Source: Dehalococcoidia bacterium (GTDB lineage Bacteria; Chloroflexota; Dehalococcoidia; Dehalococcoidales; DAOWJC01). From it: a DNA stretch of 7,939 bases. The DNA lies in assembly GCA_030640595.1 (NCBI GenBank), contig DAOWJC010000039.1:1-7939 (forward strand), in the 5' to 3' direction. Each line of letters begins with the position of its first letter. The stretch's first letter is position 1. The position numbers were made by a program, and so were the translations under genes. The notes beneath the pieces are model-generated. The model was not told the DNA's origin. It saw only the letters and a list, made by a program, of their open reading frames with translations, and did not search any database. This document shows, piece by piece, positions 6,329-7,939 of the stretch.

Positions 6329-6360
6329 TAAGCAATTTGATTTAAAAAAGGAAGCAACAA

Positions 6361-6588
6361 ATGCTAAAGGTTAAAGTCAAAGCAAATGATATTGAGCGGT
6401 TACTAGCCAAGCGGAATCTCTCCCACAATGCTTTTGCAGAACGGCTGGGTATCTCCAGTGGCTATATGTCCCAACTGGTGCGAGGAGAGCGCTATCCCTC
6501 AGCTGAGCTAAGAGCTAAGATTCTCCGCTCACTAAGAGGTACTAGCTTTGATGATATTTTTCAGGTCGTCGATGATGGAGGTGATTAG
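6361..6588 (+). CDS. Small Cro-like XRE helix-turn-helix protein
   Basis: The 75-residue protein is almost entirely an HTH_3 domain: helix 1 about 8-18 (NDIERLLAKRN), the turn region SHNAFAERLGISSGYMSQLVRG at 21-42 carrying the recognition helix, then SAELRAKILRSL. A short acidic tail (VVDDGGD) ends it. It is first in the rightward operon and divergent from the larger XRE-integrase operon, the place held by Cro in temperate phages, so it probably represses the leftward promoter and/or itself. The ribosome site AAGGAAG (6348-6354) lies about 8 nt before the ATG. The last codons overlap a very strong Shine-Dalgarno sequence used by the next small ORF. Confidence 0.85.
   Translation: MLKVKVKANDIERLLAKRNLSHNAFAERLGISSGYMSQLVRGERYPSAELRAKILRSLRGTSFDDIFQVVDDGGD
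6577..6585 (+). promoter_or_regulatory. Full-length Shine-Dalgarno sequence for the 22-codon ORF
   Basis: GGAGGTGAT is an exact 9-base match to the complement of the conserved 16S rRNA 3' tail. It lies within the last codons of the Cro-like gene, 7 nt before the ATG at 6593. No longer gene uses it. Confidence 0.6.
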
Positions 6589-6592
6589 AATA

Positions 6593-6661
6593 ATGGCTGC
6601 CAGCGGAGATACTTACTACGGTAGACATGGAAGGAAGGGACAATGGATAGTGAAAAGTTAA
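6593..6661 (+). CDS. 22-codon ORF between the Cro-like and excisionase-like genes
   Basis: ATG at 6593 opens a 22-residue basic peptide (begins MAASGDTYYGRHGRKG) that ends with TAA at 6659, inside the first codons of the excisionase-like gene in another frame. I recognise no family. Support for translation comes from the 9-base Shine-Dalgarno match 7 nt upstream, much stronger than the sites of the flanking genes. Ribosomes ending at 6661 would terminate 16 nt past the excisionase start, so the ORF may act as a coupling or leader peptide rather than as a functional protein. It is very short and could be fortuitous. Confidence 0.45.
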   Translation: MAASGDTYYGRHGRKGQWIVKS

Positions 6662-6843
6662 CACTAACCGTCAGTGAGACCGCGAGAGCCCTGGGCATCT
6701 CGCGGGGGCTTGCTTATGAAATGGTGAGGACTGGGGAGATACCTTCAGTCCGCTTCGGGAAAAGAGTGTTGGTCCCGCGCCGCACCTTGGAGCGGCTCCT
6801 TGAACAGGGGCAGGCTGTTACCCCAGCTCACTCAAAGAGCTGA
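6643..6843 (+). CDS. Excisionase-like HTH_17 (MerR-fold) DNA-binding protein
   Basis: The 66-residue protein is a typical HTH_17/excisionase-family domain: TLTVSETARALGISRGLAYEM (about 7-27), then the wing VRTGEIPSVRFGKRVLVPR and a final helix RTLERLLEQ. Such proteins bend DNA at att sites to direct excision or act as small transcription factors. With an integrase and an att site in the same element, excisionase is the likely role, but the family also contains pure regulators. A purine-rich AAGGAAGGGA (6631-6640) precedes the ATG by 2 nt, so initiation may also depend on translation of the overlapping 22-codon ORF. A hairpin follows directly after the stop. Confidence 0.8.
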   Translation: MDSEKLTLTVSETARALGISRGLAYEMVRTGEIPSVRFGKRVLVPRRTLERLLEQGQAVTPAHSKS

Positions 6844-6849
6844 AAGTGA

Positions 6850-6878
6850 AAAGCCCGGGCTTGGCAGGCTCGGGCTTT
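6850..6878 (+). terminator. Hairpin, weak intrinsic terminator or attenuator after the excisionase-like gene
   Basis: AAAGCCCGGGC (6850-6860) pairs with GCTCGGGCTTT (6868-6878), 11 bp with one G-U, around a 7-nt loop. Only a TTT ends it, and that is part of the stem, so termination is probably partial and would lower expression of the prim-pol gene. A ribosome site for that gene follows 9 nt later. Confidence 0.5.
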
Positions 6879-6898
6879 AGCAATGTAAAGGAGCTGAT

Positions 6899-7810
6899 AT
6901 GGGGTTGAATCCTTTAGATAATGATAACCCACACTCTGGTAATAGTCAAGCACCGAAGTTCGATTGGCCAGCACTTAGGGAAGCCATAGCTTTCTACGAA
7001 AGGGAAGGGTTGTGCTACCTACCAGCAGGCTGGGGGCGGAAAAACCCCAGCCTGAATGAGTGGGAAGAGTTCGAAACTCGTCTTCCTACCATGGCGGAAA
7101 AGGCTGATTGGTTCCACGAAGGCAAACCTACCAACATCGGTGTGGTTTGTGGTGGTGTCAGCCGGGGGCTGGTGATATTGGCCTTCAATGACCCGAACGG
7201 TGCCCGTGAGTTCTTTGGTGAGGAGCGGTGGCAAAAGTTACCCCGAGGGACTTTTATCACCAAAACGGACCGCGGCCACCACATCTGGCTGCGCTCAGAT
7301 ACACCGATTCTCAGTCAGACCATCCCAAAGGGTGATAACAAGTCATGGCTTGAAATCCGCTCCGACGGCAACTTTGCCATAGCACCGCCGTCCCTGCACC
7401 CCAAGGGTAAACCCAAGCAGCCTAAGGAAACCAAGCGCGAACGGTCAGCCGAATTTAACACGCTAGCCGTTGAAAAGCTGATGGAAAGCTGTGTCTTTAT
7501 GCAACATTGCCGAGACAGCGCTATAACTTTGTCAGAGCGTGAGTGGTGGGCAATGATTCGTAATCTTGAGGTGTTCGGTGAGGCAGGTAGGCAAAAAGCA
7601 CATGAGTTGTCAGCACCCTACCGTCGATATACCGAAGAGGAAACAGAACAGAAAATAAAGGACGCCAAAAAAGCACGTATCCAAAAGGATATTCAGCAGC
7701 ACACCTGTACTTTCATAAAGAAGGACCTGGAGTTTCCCTGTCCTGAGGATTGCCAGGCCCCTAAGCTAGGTGTAACCACCCCCGCTGGTCTGGCATTCAG
7801 GCGGGCATGA
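6899..7810 (+). CDS. Bifunctional primase-polymerase (Prim-Pol) domain protein with altered catalytic motif
   Basis: Element-encoded Prim-Pol proteins prime and extend DNA for element replication. The 303-residue protein has a disordered N-terminus (1-20) and a Prim-Pol-like domain from about 24 to 170. GVVCGGVSRGLVIL leads into motif I, then TDRGHHIWL (123-131, motif II His at 128), then the motif III region EIRSDGNFAIAPPSLHP (152-168). Motif I normally reads D-x-D-D-P but here is A95-F96-N97-D98-P99, so both usual metal-binding Asp are absent. Residues 210-260 resemble a primase C-terminal helical domain (WWAMIRNLEVFGEAGR). A Cys/His cluster follows (H268, C270, C281, C285), possibly metal-binding. 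No helicase motifs are present; one may lie downstream. AAGGAG (6888-6893) sits 5 nt before the ATG, and the stop overlaps the next gene. The fold call is confident, but activity is doubtful. Confidence 0.8.
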   Translation: MGLNPLDNDNPHSGNSQAPKFDWPALREAIAFYEREGLCYLPAGWGRKNPSLNEWEEFETRLPTMAEKADWFHEGKPTNIGVVCGGVSRGLVILAFNDPNGAREFFGEERWQKLPRGTFITKTDRGHHIWLRSDTPILSQTIPKGDNKSWLEIRSDGNFAIAPPSLHPKGKPKQPKETKRERSAEFNTLAVEKLMESCVFMQHCRDSAITLSEREWWAMIRNLEVFGEAGRQKAHELSAPYRRYTEEETEQKIKDAKKARIQKDIQQHTCTFIKKDLEFPCPEDCQAPKLGVTTPAGLAFRRA

Positions 7811-7939
7811 CCCAGAGTGGGCTTGCCAGTAAGGTTAACATTGACTCTACTTACCTTAGCAAGATGGAAAGTGGAGTAAAATCTCCTCCCAGCCAAAAGG
7901 TAGTATTACGACTGGCTGAGGTCTTAAATGTCGGTAAAG
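7807..7939 (+). CDS. XRE-family HTH protein, N-terminal 44 residues (cut by right edge)
   Basis: The frame starting at the ATGA overlap with the prim-pol stop encodes MTQSGLASKVNIDSTYLSKM, then ESGVKSPPSQ and VVLRLAEVLNV, clearly HTH_3 helices 2 to 5. XRE domains usually have 8-12 residues (helix 1) before the G-M-T-Q segment, and these are missing if the ATG at 7807 is the start. The frame is open upstream only to a TAA at 7762, with no ATG, GTG or TTG between. No clear ribosome site is seen, so translational coupling is expected. Its role is unknown; a further element regulator is the simplest guess. The C-terminus is outside the window. Confidence 0.75.
   Translation, partial: MTQSGLASKVNIDSTYLSKMESGVKSPPSQKVVLRLAEVLNVGK

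Larger units (their letters stand above)
4439..7939. mobile_element. Integrative element (prophage, satellite or ICE-like) in tRNA-Thr, left end only
   Basis: The block contains a tyrosine integrase abutting a tRNA 3' end, an XRE repressor candidate, a divergent control region, a Cro-like HTH protein, an excisionase-like protein, a prim-pol domain protein and another HTH protein. This is the usual left end of a temperate phage, phage satellite or small integrative element. No capsid, terminase, relaxase or conjugation gene is seen, so the type cannot be decided. The right end lies outside the window. Confidence 0.85.

Noticed and set aside
7015..7284. Minus-strand frames of 89 and 71 codons under the prim-pol gene
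   Set aside because: They are antisense to a recognised domain protein, lack family resemblance, and the two overlap each other.
7693..7896. 67-codon minus-strand frame at the right end
   Set aside because: It is antisense to the end of prim-pol and the start of a clear HTH gene; there is no sign of a real protein.

Overview
The window joins a conserved chromosomal operon (left, bases 1 to about 4240) to the left end of a tRNA-targeted integrative element (right, about 4400 to the window edge). The order ribF, tyrosyl-tRNA synthetase, class V aminotransferase, serA, and the style of the element genes, suggest an anaerobic Chloroflexota bacterium of the Dehalococcoidia. That placement is inference from remembered gene order and protein style, and no search was run. 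Ribosome binding sites are bacterial (AGGAGG types) and promoters look like sigma-70.

Housekeeping part, all minus strand, read right to left: a promoter at 4208-4237, ribF (FMN/FAD synthesis), tyrS (2 bp gap), a 75-bp gap with a possible second promoter, a class V PLP aminotransferase, then serA (8 bp gap), whose 3' end runs off the left edge. The last two probably form a serine-biosynthesis pair: SerA oxidises 3-phosphoglycerate and the aminotransferase may supply the amino group.

Junction: an intact tRNA-Thr(CGT) gene at 4367-4438 on the plus strand. A tyrosine recombinase on the minus strand starts at 5653 and reads antisense through the whole tRNA, stopping at 4352. The layout (integrase against the tRNA 3' end, element genes further out) is the classic one for an element integrated at a tRNA 3' end. 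The partner att site is not in the window.

Element control region: the integrase overlaps by 4 bp an XRE regulator with a C-terminal zinc ribbon (minus strand). A 178-bp divergent region separates this operon from a rightward operon. It holds two good opposed promoters, a perfect inverted repeat over the leftward promoter, repeated GTTATC motifs, and an unusual pair of interlocking inverted repeats at the predicted 5' end of the rightward transcript. The rightward operon encodes a Cro-like HTH protein, a 22-codon ORF with a full-length Shine-Dalgarno sequence, an excisionase-like HTH_17 protein, a hairpin, a primase-polymerase-like protein and another XRE protein cut by the right edge.

The oddest points are a prim-pol domain whose catalytic D-x-D reads A-F-N, an integrase tail templated by the antisense of a tRNA, the structured leader, and the last HTH gene, which appears to lack its first helix. 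No defence cassette or CRISPR array is visible. Anything novel here concerns control and replication of a small integrative element.
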